Below are positions 50,660 to 59,588 of a DNA stretch of 64,000 nucleotides, one piece after another. The first letter of the stretch is position 1, and every line of letters begins with the position of its first letter. A model generated the notes under the pieces. The model saw nothing but the letters and a program-made list of their open reading frames with translations, searched no databases and was not told the origin of the DNA. This stretch comes from a virus, in the IMG/VR virus record IMGVR_UViG_3300031963_008656, positions 150,936-214,935 of that record; one strand, given 5' to 3'. Both the position numbers and the translations under genes were made by a program.

Positions 50660-51417
50660 CGGCGTTCGATATCTTCTTCTACACAGTTTTCCCCAAACTG
50701 TATTTCAATCAGTTTGAGTGGACGGTCTGTTTCGTTGCACAATTGATGCCATTCATTGCGATTGATCCAAGTAGCTTCATGCACAGTTAGGTGATCTTTG
50801 ATGTCTCTATCTGTACTGGAATCTAGTGTGTACACCGTGGCTTCACCTTCAGCCACAAACCAAAACTCTGATCGTCGGTCATGCCGTTGCATGCTCAAAC
50901 AAGTTTTGGGTGCCACAGTAAGTTCTTTAAGTTTGGTGTTGGCGCCAACTTCGTGTAACACACGATAGTATCCCCAGGCTCGCGAGGTCTTGGGCTTTTT
51001 CCATTCTTCAAGAATCCATGAACTGCTATTCTTTTTATCCTCGCCGCCTACACCAAATGCAAATTCTAAATTGCTATCTATCACATCCATTTCAGGAATG
51101 TTTTTGTCAGTGCGATCACCACCATTGGCAAATATCAACGTTGCGTCAGGGTAGTGTGCTCGAACCTGTCGGATAAACTCTTTAGCTGAACCATCTGCAT
51201 CGTCAAATGTGTACACTTCGTCAACCATGGCAAGATTGTTTATCACACACAATCTTTCCGTCCATGGCATGAATGGCCGACCTTTTTTACGAGTCAGCCA
51301 TTCGTCTGAATTAAGTCCCACAATCAGCATGTCGCCTAAAGTGCGGGCGGTTTTGAAATAGGCAATATGCCCAGAGTGTAGCGGATCAAAGCCGCCAGTT
51401 ACAAGTACAATTTTCAT
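50656..51417 (-). CDS. Sugar nucleotidyltransferase fused to a cupin (253 aa)
   Basis: N-terminal half: VTGGFDPLHSGHIAYF (about 6-21) with the LHSGH motif of cytidylyltransferase-type enzymes such as the HldE adenylyltransferase domain. C-terminal half from about 165: LSMQRHDRRSEFWFVAEG and ENCVEEDIERR, a mannose-6-phosphate-isomerase-type cupin. The start at 51417 gives MKIVLVTGGF; the longer frame was rejected. A GTAAATA word 5 nt upstream (51423-51429) may be a late box. Expected product: an activated sugar, type unknown. Confidence 0.75.
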   Translation of the reverse strand: MKIVLVTGGFDPLHSGHIAYFKTARTLGDMLIVGLNSDEWLTRKKGRPFMPWTERLCVINNLAMVDEVYTFDDADGSAKEFIRQVRAHYPDATLIFANGGDRTDKNIPEMDVIDSNLEFAFGVGGEDKKNSSSWILEEWKKPKTSRAWGYYRVLHEVGANTKLKELTVAPKTCLSMQRHDRRSEFWFVAEGEATVYTLDSSTDRDIKDHLTVHEATWINRNEWHQLCNETDRPLKLIEIQFGENCVEEDIERR

Positions 51418-51425
51418 GCAGGTAT

Positions 51426-51878
51426 TTACACCTGGATGTCTTCCATGCCAGCAGTTCTTAGCCGCACAACATGCCCCATTTGCCACTGTTTGGTATCCAG
51501 ACCCTTCATGATACCCAACCAGCGATTGCGTAGGTATGCCACTTCGTTGATTATGGTTTCGTAATCAATCACTTCATCTTCGCCATCCACATACTTTTCT
51601 GCGTCGCGACTAGTGAGCGCACGGGCATAGCCTTCCAGATACTTTTGGAAATGCTTTCTGCGGATCTTACGCAGTTGGATATTGAGGAAGTTCAACACAG
51701 CTTCAATTTCTTGAAGCTGGTTGTATCTAAACTCAGTAATGCCAGGAAGTGCTGTTATGTTTTTTTCAACAATTCCAGCAATGCGGCAGTCTTTTTTAGC
51801 GTCAGTTATTTCACGCTCGTAGTGTGCTATAAAATCTGGAATAGCATCAAGATTAGCAACTACTCGACTATACCACAT
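51426..51878 (-). CDS. UvsY-like recombination mediator (tentative)
   Basis: 150 aa, helical and basic, with RNRWLGIMKGLDTKQWQMG near the C-terminus resembling the end region of UvsY proteins. In T4, UvsY loads UvsX onto gp32-coated DNA. The gene directly follows uvsX in the operon with a small acidic gene between them, which supports the call. Sequence similarity by eye is weak, so treat as tentative. Confidence 0.45.
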   Translation of the reverse strand: MWYSRVVANLDAIPDFIAHYEREITDAKKDCRIAGIVEKNITALPGITEFRYNQLQEIEAVLNFLNIQLRKIRRKHFQKYLEGYARALTSRDAEKYVDGEDEVIDYETIINEVAYLRNRWLGIMKGLDTKQWQMGHVVRLRTAGMEDIQV

Positions 51879-52144
51879 TAATTTTCCCAGTCGTCTTCGT
51901 TGGGATCCTCTTCTTCAGGATCCTCTTCTTCGTCGTCTTCTGAGTAATCTTTGTCGTTGTCAAGATATACAGTAAGTGCTCGTTTGATGTCTGAATCACC
52001 TTTGAATGCGTTACGAATATCTTCAGCGTCACAGTCATTGTCCATTAGAATTTGAACCACAGTCTCTGCTGCTTCGTTGCGGTCAACTGTGTTTACATAA
52101 CGCTTGAGCTCTCCCCAAATTTCTGCTGCCACATGTTCACTCAT
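51878..52144 (-). CDS. Small acidic phage protein (88 aa)
   Basis: Soluble, N-terminal helix with AAETVVQILMDNDCDAEDI and a very acidic C-terminus (SEDDEEEDPEEEDPNEDDWEN region, ending in a tail of Asp/Glu). Often seen beside uvsX in T4-like phages. The acid tail recalls that of gp32, but the function is unknown. ATGA overlap with uvsX. Confidence 0.65.
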   Translation of the reverse strand: MSEHVAAEIWGELKRYVNTVDRNEAAETVVQILMDNDCDAEDIRNAFKGDSDIKRALTVYLDNDKDYSEDDEEEDPEEEDPNEDDWEN

Positions 52145-53196
52145 TCTGCTTCCTCCTCGCCGGTACTTACCTCTTCCTTGATATTTCCAAAGTCTTTCAT
52201 CACAGTGTCAAGGCAGTTGTCATCGTTGCGTTCCCATCCTTTGCGGAACTTCTTGATGATTTCACCATGACTGGTAGTAAACACCAGACTGTTGCCTTCT
52301 TTCTTGAGCAGGCCTTTTTTCTCAATCAAGTCAGTTAGTCCTGAGTACGGACTCATACCTGTTGTGTAAGGAATCTTAACTTGCACGCCTTCAAACGGTT
52401 TGGCATAGCGTGTTTTCATAACCTTGCAACCAGCACGTATGCCCATGACATCAGTGATCTTGTTGCCGTCCTCGTCCTCTTTGAGTTTCATCTTCTTCAT
52501 GGCCACTACAATTGATGAGGCGTAAATGAAACCTTGACCGCCGCTAATTTTATCGTCTGGGTCAAACATATCCTGTGAGGCGTATGTGTGGTTGGTACAA
52601 ACCAAACCCACATTGTATGAACCAAACATGTTCACACAGTTACGCACCAAGGCGGTGAGAGCTTTGGGTTTACGTCCTAGATCACCCTTCATTTCGCCTG
52701 CATCAAACTGATTCACATCAGTGGGTGTCAACAACATACCCAGTGAGTCAATTACAAACATGACCTTGGGCCGCTCGCCATCTGGCAGAGCCTTGTAGTC
52801 GCTCATGAATGTGGAGATAGTTTTGGCCACGTCATCAATCATGGCCATGCTTAGTTTGAGCAATTTGCTGTCACTTGTGTCAACACCAAGTGCCTTGAGC
52901 CAATCTTCATCCAGTGCGTTTTCACTGTCAATCAACACCACAAAGATACCTTGCTCTTGTGCGTTCTTCACAATGTTGCCCGAGCAGATATAACTCTTAC
53001 CTGCGCCAGAATCTCCAGCAAACACAGTTACCTTGCCCAGTGGAATGCCACGGTTAAAGTCTCCTGAAATCAGGTAGTTCAGTGCATAGTTGCCTGTTGA
53101 GATCCAGTCTGTTGGATCATTAAAACCAATCGATAGGCCGTCGATTGATTTGGTAATTTCCTTACGAAACTTACTTACGTCAAATGGTTTTCCCAT
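52141..53196 (-). CDS. uvsX: UvsX RecA-like recombinase
   Basis: Strand exchange protein for recombination-dependent replication. 351 aa. Walker A AGDSGAGKSYI (about 61-71), Walker B FVIDSLGMLLTP (about 147-158) and a Lys-rich ATPase core; the C-terminus is acidic (EEVSTGEEEAE). It lies directly downstream of the gp32-like gene after a terminator hairpin (53222-53247), and the UvsY-like gene follows. Confidence 0.94.
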   Translation of the reverse strand: MGKPFDVSKFRKEITKSIDGLSIGFNDPTDWISTGNYALNYLISGDFNRGIPLGKVTVFAGDSGAGKSYICSGNIVKNAQEQGIFVVLIDSENALDEDWLKALGVDTSDSKLLKLSMAMIDDVAKTISTFMSDYKALPDGERPKVMFVIDSLGMLLTPTDVNQFDAGEMKGDLGRKPKALTALVRNCVNMFGSYNVGLVCTNHTYASQDMFDPDDKISGGQGFIYASSIVVAMKKMKLKEDEDGNKITDVMGIRAGCKVMKTRYAKPFEGVQVKIPYTTGMSPYSGLTDLIEKKGLLKKEGNSLVFTTSHGEIIKKFRKGWERNDDNCLDTVMKDFGNIKEEVSTGEEEAE

Positions 53197-53210
53197 GTAT
53201 CACCTGTTAT

Positions 53211-53247
53211 AAAAATAGAAGAACACAAGAGGTTGCCCTCTTGTGTT
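53211..53247 (-). terminator. Terminator hairpin between gp32-like and uvsX genes
   Basis: Minus-strand perfect 11-bp stem AACACAAGAGG/CCTCTTGTGTT with a 4-nt loop (53222-53247), then a T-rich CTTCTATTTTTA tract. Partial read-through would set the gp32:UvsX ratio. Confidence 0.75.
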
Positions 53248-53257
53248 AGTGCAGAGA

Positions 53258-54256
53258 TTACTGCTTGTTTTGACGAGCGCGGATCATGGCCAAGATGTCT
53301 TGAGCATTACCGCTTGGCTTGGCTGCTGTGACTGGCGCAGCAGCTGGTGCTGGTTCTTCATCGAACGCATCCTCAGCCGCAGGTGCTGCCGGAGCGGCAA
53401 CCTTCAGTGCTGGTTTGGCAGCAGGTGCCGGAGTATCTTCTGCATCACCGGCAGCGGCACCACCAGGTGCTGCCACGCCAGCAGGGCGGAAGTATTGACC
53501 CCAACGCTCAGTGTCGTATGGCTGTCCATCTACTGATGCTTCAAACATCTCTTTGATGACCTTTAGCTCAACGTCGCCGGGACGCTTGGGCAGGAATGTG
53601 CTCAAGTCATACAAGCCGTGAGTTTCAATTGCAGCCTGTTCAGCTTCTGTGAGTGCCGACTCTTTACGAGCCCACTTGGAACTGTTGTAGTCAGCAAAAC
53701 CACCCTTTTGTGTCTTGGTGATACGGAAGTCCAATCCACGCATCAAGTCAGTTGGCAATTCTTCCAGTTCAGGATCCATCAATGCACCCTTGATTAGAGT
53801 AAACAACTGAGGCCCAATGATGAACTTGCGGATGGGATTGTCCGGAGTCTTGTCATCAGCAATGGGATTCTCACGCACAAAACCTTGGAACAAGTATGAA
53901 CGCTTCTTCCAGTACTTGCGACCCATATCTTCAAGGCTCTTGTCCTTGAACCAAGTACGAACTTCTGCCAGTACCGGGCAGGCGTCTCCCCACATTTCCA
54001 CGCAGGGTACTTGTACGAATACTTGTTTTGATTCCATCTCTCCTTTGACGCCGTTGAATGGCAATCGGATCATTGCTCGTTCGACCCAGAAAAATGTGTT
54101 TTTTGTGTTACCGTCAGGTAGGAAGCGTAGTGTGGCCGATTGACCTTCTTCCATGTTCCAGTGTGGATAAATTGCTCGATCGCCTCCACCTTGGTTTGAG
54201 TTGCCTTTTGTGTCAGCTGCCTGTAGTCTTGCTCGGATTTCTGCTAAAGATGCCAT
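53258..54256 (-). CDS. Single-strand DNA-binding protein (T4 gp32-like)
   Basis: Coats ssDNA at the fork. 332 aa: basic N-terminus (MASLAEIRARLQAADTKG), zinc-type region VPCVEMWGDACPVLAEV with Cys pair, OB-fold body, then an Ala/Pro-rich linker (AAPGGAAAGDAEDTPAPAAK) and acidic C-tail (AEDAFDEEPAPAA) ending in a helical DILAMIRARQN. AAGGAG precedes the ATG. Its leader contains repeats that suggest autogenous control. Confidence 0.9.
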   Translation of the reverse strand: MASLAEIRARLQAADTKGNSNQGGGDRAIYPHWNMEEGQSATLRFLPDGNTKNTFFWVERAMIRLPFNGVKGEMESKQVFVQVPCVEMWGDACPVLAEVRTWFKDKSLEDMGRKYWKKRSYLFQGFVRENPIADDKTPDNPIRKFIIGPQLFTLIKGALMDPELEELPTDLMRGLDFRITKTQKGGFADYNSSKWARKESALTEAEQAAIETHGLYDLSTFLPKRPGDVELKVIKEMFEASVDGQPYDTERWGQYFRPAGVAAPGGAAAGDAEDTPAPAAKPALKVAAPAAPAAEDAFDEEPAPAAAPVTAAKPSGNAQDILAMIRARQNKQ

Positions 54257-54276
54257 AGTTTATTTCTCCTTAAAAA

Positions 54277-54319
54277 GTTGCCTATGTGTTGCCTATCTAA
54301 AATTAGATCTTTGTTGCCT
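54277..54319 (-). promoter_or_regulatory. Candidate gp32 translational operator (leader repeats)
   Basis: Three copies of AGGCAAC on the minus strand (54277-54283, 54288-54294, 54313-54319); the first two are 11 nt apart. An inverted repeat ATCTAA/TTAGAT lies between the second and third. T4 gp32 represses its own translation through a leader pseudoknot and repeats; this leader may do likewise. Inference. Confidence 0.4.
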
Positions 54320-54330
54320 GTGACGCACAA

Positions 54331-54365
54331 ACAAAAAAGCGCATACACCATGTAGTATATGCGCT
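54331..54365 (-). terminator. Rho-independent terminator before the gp32-like gene
   Basis: Minus-strand 8-bp stem AGCGCATA/TATGCGCT (54338-54365), followed by six T. Ends transcription from 54394-57030. Confidence 0.85.
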
Positions 54366-54385
54366 ATTTGCCTTGGTGTCAAGTG

Positions 54386-54393
54386 TATTTATA
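54386..54393 (-). promoter_or_regulatory. Late promoter box, exact TATAAATA
   Basis: Perfect match to the T4 late consensus, but followed by the terminator at 54331-54365 before the gp32-like gene at 54256. Its product is unclear; it may drive gp32 late with anti-termination, or be chance. Confidence 0.5.
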
Positions 54394-57030
54394 TCATTTG
54401 AGCAAAGCCAGTGATTTTATTCTTGCCAATTCGTCAGACTCGTAATAGCTGCCTGTAACCGCGCCATTGTAGTTGATTGCGTCCTGTGGTGCTTCACCAA
54501 TTACTGGTGCCATGCCACCGGCTACTGTGCCCATTTCGTACATGCCGCATTCCATTAAACCATGCTCCGGGCAGTACTCACCTTCCATGGTTGAGTTGCA
54601 AGAGCCTTCTTTGGTCATTTTGCGACCCAGCATGCCGCCACCAGTACTGCCTGCGGCACCACCTACCACGCCACCTATTGCTGCGCCAATTGGTCCGCCT
54701 GCAAGAGCTCCTAATGCAGATCCAGCAACTGTTCCGCCAACACCGCCTAATGTTCCGCCGGCAAGTTCGCCCTTCCAACCTTCGCTTAATCCTAAATCAG
54801 CATAAAATCGATCAGACACCCACTCATACGGATCACCATCTCTGGCTTTTTTGGTGCCATATGGCATGTCATCAAAGTAATAGTCGTACAGTGCATGATA
54901 GAGATCATCATCCAAATCGCCGCGTTCTTTAAAGTCTGCAACTTCTTTGGTGAAACGTTTGATGATGTGATCCATGGTGTGACCAGTTGAATCTGTCAAC
55001 ACACTTTCTTTCATTGGCACACCAGCATATTTCAGCATGGTGTTCAGTTCTGCGTTTTCGGCCACAGCTTGTTGTGTTGGAATACCAATTGTAAATGCAC
55101 CGCCTACAGGTTGATCAAATCTCCAACCTTTTTGTCTAAATGTATTATAGTATGGATTGATTGCTTTGGTAATATTTTGCATTGTTGCACCGTCATTACC
55201 TGTTGGAACTATATATCCACGTGATGGCGGATATGTACGGTCGTTAGGATCTGGGTTTATTACTATTCTAACAGTGCCGTCTTGATTTGGAAAATCTTTT
55301 ACAGTTGCACCGGTTGCTTGTTGCAATGTCTGCACAATTTGTTGAGCATACTGTTGAGTTGCTTTGGGATCTACTCCAGCAGCCGGAATTGCTTCTGCCA
55401 TGCCTTGCTCAGGAAGATTTGGGCGGGGGTGTTTGCCGCTAATATCTCTAATACTCTGTTTTAGACTGGTTATTTGATCTCTTGATGGCAGGCCTTTTCT
55501 CTTACCAGCTGTGTTGATACTATGTTCGATGCCTGAACGGCCAATGCCAGCTCCCTTCACTAACGGATCAGTACGATCATAAGCACTACCTACGCCGCCC
55601 ATTCTACGTTTTTGTCCAGGATCGTTTTCTGGTCGTTCAGGAAAATCGTAGCCGTACCCAATATCATCATATTCGTCACTGTCACCTGGTTCTTGAGTGT
55701 ACAAGCGATCCTTGTATTTAGGGTCACGCCATTTAGCAGCCTCAGCCATACCTTGTTCAGGTGCGGTGTCTTGTGCAACATCAGCAGGTTCAGCTTCAGA
55801 ACTCTGTGGTGTTTGGATCCCTAGTTCAGCCAATCTAGCTTGCACATCTGAGTCATCCCAAATGTTGGCACGAGGATCACGGTCAGCCAAGTTGCCAAGG
55901 ATATCAAACAATTGATCGTCACCTATGACATCGTACAGTAGTTCTGTAGCGTTGGTGGCGTCTGGACCAACAATCAGCTCTCCGGTCATGAGTTGATTGA
56001 GTTTTTCCTGTGCTTCTGGATTGTCTGGCAAGGCCCATGTGCCTTCCATGATACCGTTTACCCAGTTTTCAAAAATTTGTGCTTCTTTCATAGCGTTTCC
56101 TCGTTGTTGTATTTTGGCCAAGGTAGGCAAGGCCTGTTCAATTCTTGTGTCCAATGTTTGTTCAATGAACATGTTGCGTAGATCTTCTACCAGTGATTCT
56201 TGTTCACCAATGTCTGCTGGTGTCCAAGATTCAAAATAATGTGTGTACCCGCGACCAGTGGCCAGGTGTTTTAAATTGCTTTGCAGGGCTTCGTAATATA
56301 CATTGGCGCTTTCAACCAGTTGCTGTGTAACACCTTCAAACATGCGGCCTTGCTGTGCTCTGCGGAATCTTGACAGCACTGCCATCTCACCAACAGTTTC
56401 TGTGATGTGTTGTCCACGGATATCGTAGGGTCTGCCACCTTGGCGCACATGTTCCAGCATGGCTCGGCCGCCGACCAATTTGACAAATGGCAATTTAAAA
56501 CGTTCACCATCCACAGTTTCAATAAACAAACTTTCTACATAGCGATAGCGTTTGTCGTTTTCGCCAATCATGCGGTTGTGTTTGATTACCAATCTTGCAT
56601 CAGTTTGCTCGCCCATGTAGCTGATTTTGCGTGTGCCATAGTAGCCTTCAAACAAACCTTCTTTGATGGCAGCCATGCCAGTCATTGTGTGTTTGAGAGC
56701 ATTGATATTCTTTGGGCTAAAAGTATTGAAGTTGTGACGAGTACTAAAATCTTTGAGTTCTTTCATGAATCCAAACCACTCATCTTTGTCTTCAGGCGCC
56801 ATGCCCTTGCCAAGATTGTCACCGTAAAACAGCATGAGCTCGTTTTCATCGCCGGCCACAATCACTGCGGTGCCATAGTTGTTGCCGTTAGATGATACCC
56901 AATCAAACTTAAAAACTTTGCCGTCAGCAGGATCAGCTGCTTGCCCACGCTCGTCAGTGATATCCACATCAAAATTACGAGTGTTTAACAGATCATACAG
57001 ATCATTGCCAATTTGGATTTCTTGTGCCAT
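54394..57030 (-). CDS. Large virion-type protein with glycine zipper (878 aa)
   Basis: Multi-domain protein in a late unit next to the terminase gene. N-terminal globular part (1-400), a low-complexity linker with repeated EQGMAEA (about 420 and 548), a region LNTMLKYAGVPMKESVL typical of T4-like phages, and a C-terminal glycine zipper (ALGALAGGPIGAAIGGVVG, about 760-780) that would insert in a membrane. Ends with a Cys-rich CNSTMEGEYCPEHGLMEC. ATG is 7 nt after a late box with no ribosome-binding site. A structural or ejected role is inferred. Confidence 0.65.
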   Translation of the reverse strand: MAQEIQIGNDLYDLLNTRNFDVDITDERGQAADPADGKVFKFDWVSSNGNNYGTAVIVAGDENELMLFYGDNLGKGMAPEDKDEWFGFMKELKDFSTRHNFNTFSPKNINALKHTMTGMAAIKEGLFEGYYGTRKISYMGEQTDARLVIKHNRMIGENDKRYRYVESLFIETVDGERFKLPFVKLVGGRAMLEHVRQGGRPYDIRGQHITETVGEMAVLSRFRRAQQGRMFEGVTQQLVESANVYYEALQSNLKHLATGRGYTHYFESWTPADIGEQESLVEDLRNMFIEQTLDTRIEQALPTLAKIQQRGNAMKEAQIFENWVNGIMEGTWALPDNPEAQEKLNQLMTGELIVGPDATNATELLYDVIGDDQLFDILGNLADRDPRANIWDDSDVQARLAELGIQTPQSSEAEPADVAQDTAPEQGMAEAAKWRDPKYKDRLYTQEPGDSDEYDDIGYGYDFPERPENDPGQKRRMGGVGSAYDRTDPLVKGAGIGRSGIEHSINTAGKRKGLPSRDQITSLKQSIRDISGKHPRPNLPEQGMAEAIPAAGVDPKATQQYAQQIVQTLQQATGATVKDFPNQDGTVRIVINPDPNDRTYPPSRGYIVPTGNDGATMQNITKAINPYYNTFRQKGWRFDQPVGGAFTIGIPTQQAVAENAELNTMLKYAGVPMKESVLTDSTGHTMDHIIKRFTKEVADFKERGDLDDDLYHALYDYYFDDMPYGTKKARDGDPYEWVSDRFYADLGLSEGWKGELAGGTLGGVGGTVAGSALGALAGGPIGAAIGGVVGGAAGSTGGGMLGRKMTKEGSCNSTMEGEYCPEHGLMECGMYEMGTVAGGMAPVIGEAPQDAINYNGAVTGSYYESDELARIKSLALLK

Positions 57031-57037
57031 AGTAGTG

Positions 57038-57044
57038 TATTTAG
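57038..57044 (-). promoter_or_regulatory. Late promoter box, start codon 7 nt downstream
   Basis: CTAAATA before the ATG at 57030. Confidence 0.6.
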
Positions 57045-58627
57045 CGCATCATTGATATGAATGGAAACGGCTCAACAATCATGTCTCCGTGGTCTTTAAG
57101 GTGCGAATCCAAGTCTGAGTGGTAAGTTTGTAGCATTAACAGCATGCGTACAACCAGCAAACTGGCCATGACCAAATCGTCTGTTTCGCCGGGTTTGGCA
57201 GCATAGCTGGTGCCCATGGCCACAAACGTTTTGAGTTCTGAAACCAAGGGCCTTGAGTTAATTTTCATACGCCCAGATTCCACTAGAATTTTGAACTTGT
57301 TGCAGGCTGTTATTTTGCTTTTGTTTGTGGTGTTAAAGCCCTTGCGGAATCGTCGACCCGTTGTGCCTGTTACTGAATTGTCGCTTAAAAAATATCCTGG
57401 AATATTTTCTTCACCGTATTCAGCAATACTGATCAAGGCCGCTTCACCAATGGTGTTGTTTTCTACTGAATAGTAAATGCTTTTTTCGTCTTTCACTACC
57501 CCATGCAGTTCTTTTATAATATCTGCAAGAATTCTAATTTGTGTGGGAATGTCAGTTTTGTTGTGGCGCCATTCAGCAATCTGATCTGTAGTTCTAGCAT
57601 CAAATACTTGTATGGCAGCAGGATCGCCACCTGTGCCCAAGCTGGGATCCAGTGCTACCACATACATGCCATCTTTAGTGGGAGTCTTGTACCAGCGTAC
57701 CTGTCCAGTTCTGTGCATGGGCTCTGTTCCTTCAAGATCCATCAGCTTGATAGGTGCTATTAGTGTTTCGTCATTGATAACAAATTCGCAATCCATTTCT
57801 CTGCGAAAACGTTCTTCGCCCAGCTGAGCCAGTTGTTCTGCACCCCATTGATCTCCACGATCAGGGTGCTCGCGCCAGAAACTGCGAAAGGCACGGAATC
57901 CGTTGATGCCTAGTTCTGTGGTATTGCCGTGTTCATCTTCTGTCTTATTAGCACCTTTCCACAAGAACGCAAACTGGTCCTCGTCTGAGTTGGGAGTGCT
58001 TGTGATAATTGCTTTACCACCAGTGGCCAAGGTAGGTGAAATTGAAGTCCAAAACTCTTTGGCAATTGTGGGTCGCACAAACGCAAATTCGTCAGCGTAC
58101 AGCAAGGATATTGACATACCCCGTCCGGTTGTTTCTGTTGTGGTTTGACTCACAATACGCGATCCGTTTTCAAACTCCACTGACCCTTTGTTGTAAGAGG
58201 TAGCACCTGCTCGTATGTGATTGGGGCACAACTCATAAGCATATCTTATGCGTTGCATGATCTCTTGTGCGCCTGTGTATTTGTGTGCGGCAATAAGAAT
58301 TGTGGAATCTGGCACAAACATTGCATACCACAGCAGGTATCCAGCAGCTGATGTGGACTTGCCTGTTTGTCGAGGCATCAAGGATATTGAATATCTATAG
58401 TTGTGATAGGTATGGATCAGTCGCTTTTGATAGTCAAAAGGATGATACAACATCTTGCCGCGTGTGGGATGCTGGATAAAGAAAAAGTTATCCATGAAAT
58501 ACAGCGGGCCTGTGACGGGATCAGCACACAGCGCAAACTCCGTGAGTTCTTGTTCAGTGTATGTTTCAACTCTGTGCGGTGCTTTGACCAGCACTGTTTC
58601 TAGATTATTTGATTTCATTCCAATCAT
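57041..58627 (-). CDS. Terminase large subunit (T4 gp17-like)
   Basis: Motor and nuclease that packages DNA into the prohead. 528 aa: Walker A SLMPRQTGKST (about 82-92), Walker B SLLYADEFAF, then the RNase H-like nuclease motifs VVALDPSLGTGGDPAAIQV and TDDLVMASLLVVR. Two ATGs three codons apart are possible at the start; the first is listed. It precedes the large virion gene on the same strand. Confidence 0.95.
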   Translation of the reverse strand: MIGMKSNNLETVLVKAPHRVETYTEQELTEFALCADPVTGPLYFMDNFFFIQHPTRGKMLYHPFDYQKRLIHTYHNYRYSISLMPRQTGKSTSAAGYLLWYAMFVPDSTILIAAHKYTGAQEIMQRIRYAYELCPNHIRAGATSYNKGSVEFENGSRIVSQTTTETTGRGMSISLLYADEFAFVRPTIAKEFWTSISPTLATGGKAIITSTPNSDEDQFAFLWKGANKTEDEHGNTTELGINGFRAFRSFWREHPDRGDQWGAEQLAQLGEERFRREMDCEFVINDETLIAPIKLMDLEGTEPMHRTGQVRWYKTPTKDGMYVVALDPSLGTGGDPAAIQVFDARTTDQIAEWRHNKTDIPTQIRILADIIKELHGVVKDEKSIYYSVENNTIGEAALISIAEYGEENIPGYFLSDNSVTGTTGRRFRKGFNTTNKSKITACNKFKILVESGRMKINSRPLVSELKTFVAMGTSYAAKPGETDDLVMASLLVVRMLLMLQTYHSDLDSHLKDHGDMIVEPFPFISMMR

Positions 58628-58631
58628 ACAA

Positions 58632-59588
58632 TTACTTATTGCGTTGTTGTTGTATCCATAGATACAATTGGGTTATGCCATGCTCCAAACGATCTTGTGG
58701 TTTCCACCCCAGCACCGACTCAATCAAGGTGTTGTCACTGTTGCGCCCCATTACTCCCAGTGGTCCAGGTATGTTTTGTATTGCAACTGGTTTGTTGACT
58801 ACATTGGCTATCAAGTTTACTAGGTCGTTGATTGATATCATTCGATCACTGCCAATGTTTACAGGTTGAGTATGACTGCTGTCCATCAGTCGGTGTATGC
58901 CTTCAATGCATTCTTCAATCCATAAAAAACTGCGAGTTTGCGTGCCTGGTCCCCATACTTCAACAATACCATTTTCACTTTCAGCAACTTTGCGACACAA
59001 TGCCGCTGGTGCTTTTTCTTTGCCACCTTGCCAGGCGCTGTCAGGACCAAACACATTATGCAGTCTAGCTATTCTAACATCAAATCCATGATTGCGAGCA
59101 AAGCTGGAGTAAAGATGTTCGCTGAACAGTTTTTCCCATCCATATTCACTGTCTGGGTTGGCCGGATAAGCACTGGACTCTTCACAGTTGGGATTGTCAG
59201 GATCAACTTGATTGTGCGCAGGATAGATACAGGCACTGGAACTGTAGAAAATCTTTTTGCAACGTTTAAAAGTCATCTCATGTAGAATGTTGAGATTGAT
59301 CAGCGCACTGTTGTGCAAAATTTCTGCGTCGTTGACCCCAGAAAAAATGTATCCTGCGCCTCCCATGTCTGCTGCCAGTTGATAAATTTCATCTATTTCG
59401 TTTGTGATCAAACTGGTCACTCGCCGTTGGTTTCTTAAATCGTACTGATAAAATTCGTGGCATTCATGCGGCCCAAATTCTGGATGTTTTAGATCAGCAC
59501 CAATCACATAGTGACCTTGTGCTCGTAAACTTTTTACCAGGTGTGTGCCAATAAATCCCCCAGCACCACAAACTAAAACTTTTTTCAT
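58632..59588 (-). CDS. GDP-mannose 3,5-epimerase-like (SDR family)
   Basis: NAD-binding GAGGFIGTHLVKSL (about 8-21), SSSACIYP, catalytic YGWEK, and family-specific FGPDSAWQGGKEKAPA and PVNIGSD and IPGPLGVMGRNSDNTLI, which follow the plant GDP-mannose 3,5-epimerase pattern closely. 318 aa is the size of bacterial-type enzymes. It would make GDP-L-galactose or a related sugar for surface modification. It starts a minus-strand set of genes running left toward the terminase. Confidence 0.85.
   Translation of the reverse strand: MKKVLVCGAGGFIGTHLVKSLRAQGHYVIGADLKHPEFGPHECHEFYQYDLRNQRRVTSLITNEIDEIYQLAADMGGAGYIFSGVNDAEILHNSALINLNILHEMTFKRCKKIFYSSSACIYPAHNQVDPDNPNCEESSAYPANPDSEYGWEKLFSEHLYSSFARNHGFDVRIARLHNVFGPDSAWQGGKEKAPAALCRKVAESENGIVEVWGPGTQTRSFLWIEECIEGIHRLMDSSHTQPVNIGSDRMISINDLVNLIANVVNKPVAIQNIPGPLGVMGRNSDNTLIESVLGWKPQDRLEHGITQLYLWIQQQRNK

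Noticed and set aside
54477-54932. Plus-strand frame of 151 codons under the large virion gene
   Set aside because: Antisense to the glycine-zipper coding region; no promoter, ribosome site or coherent protein features.
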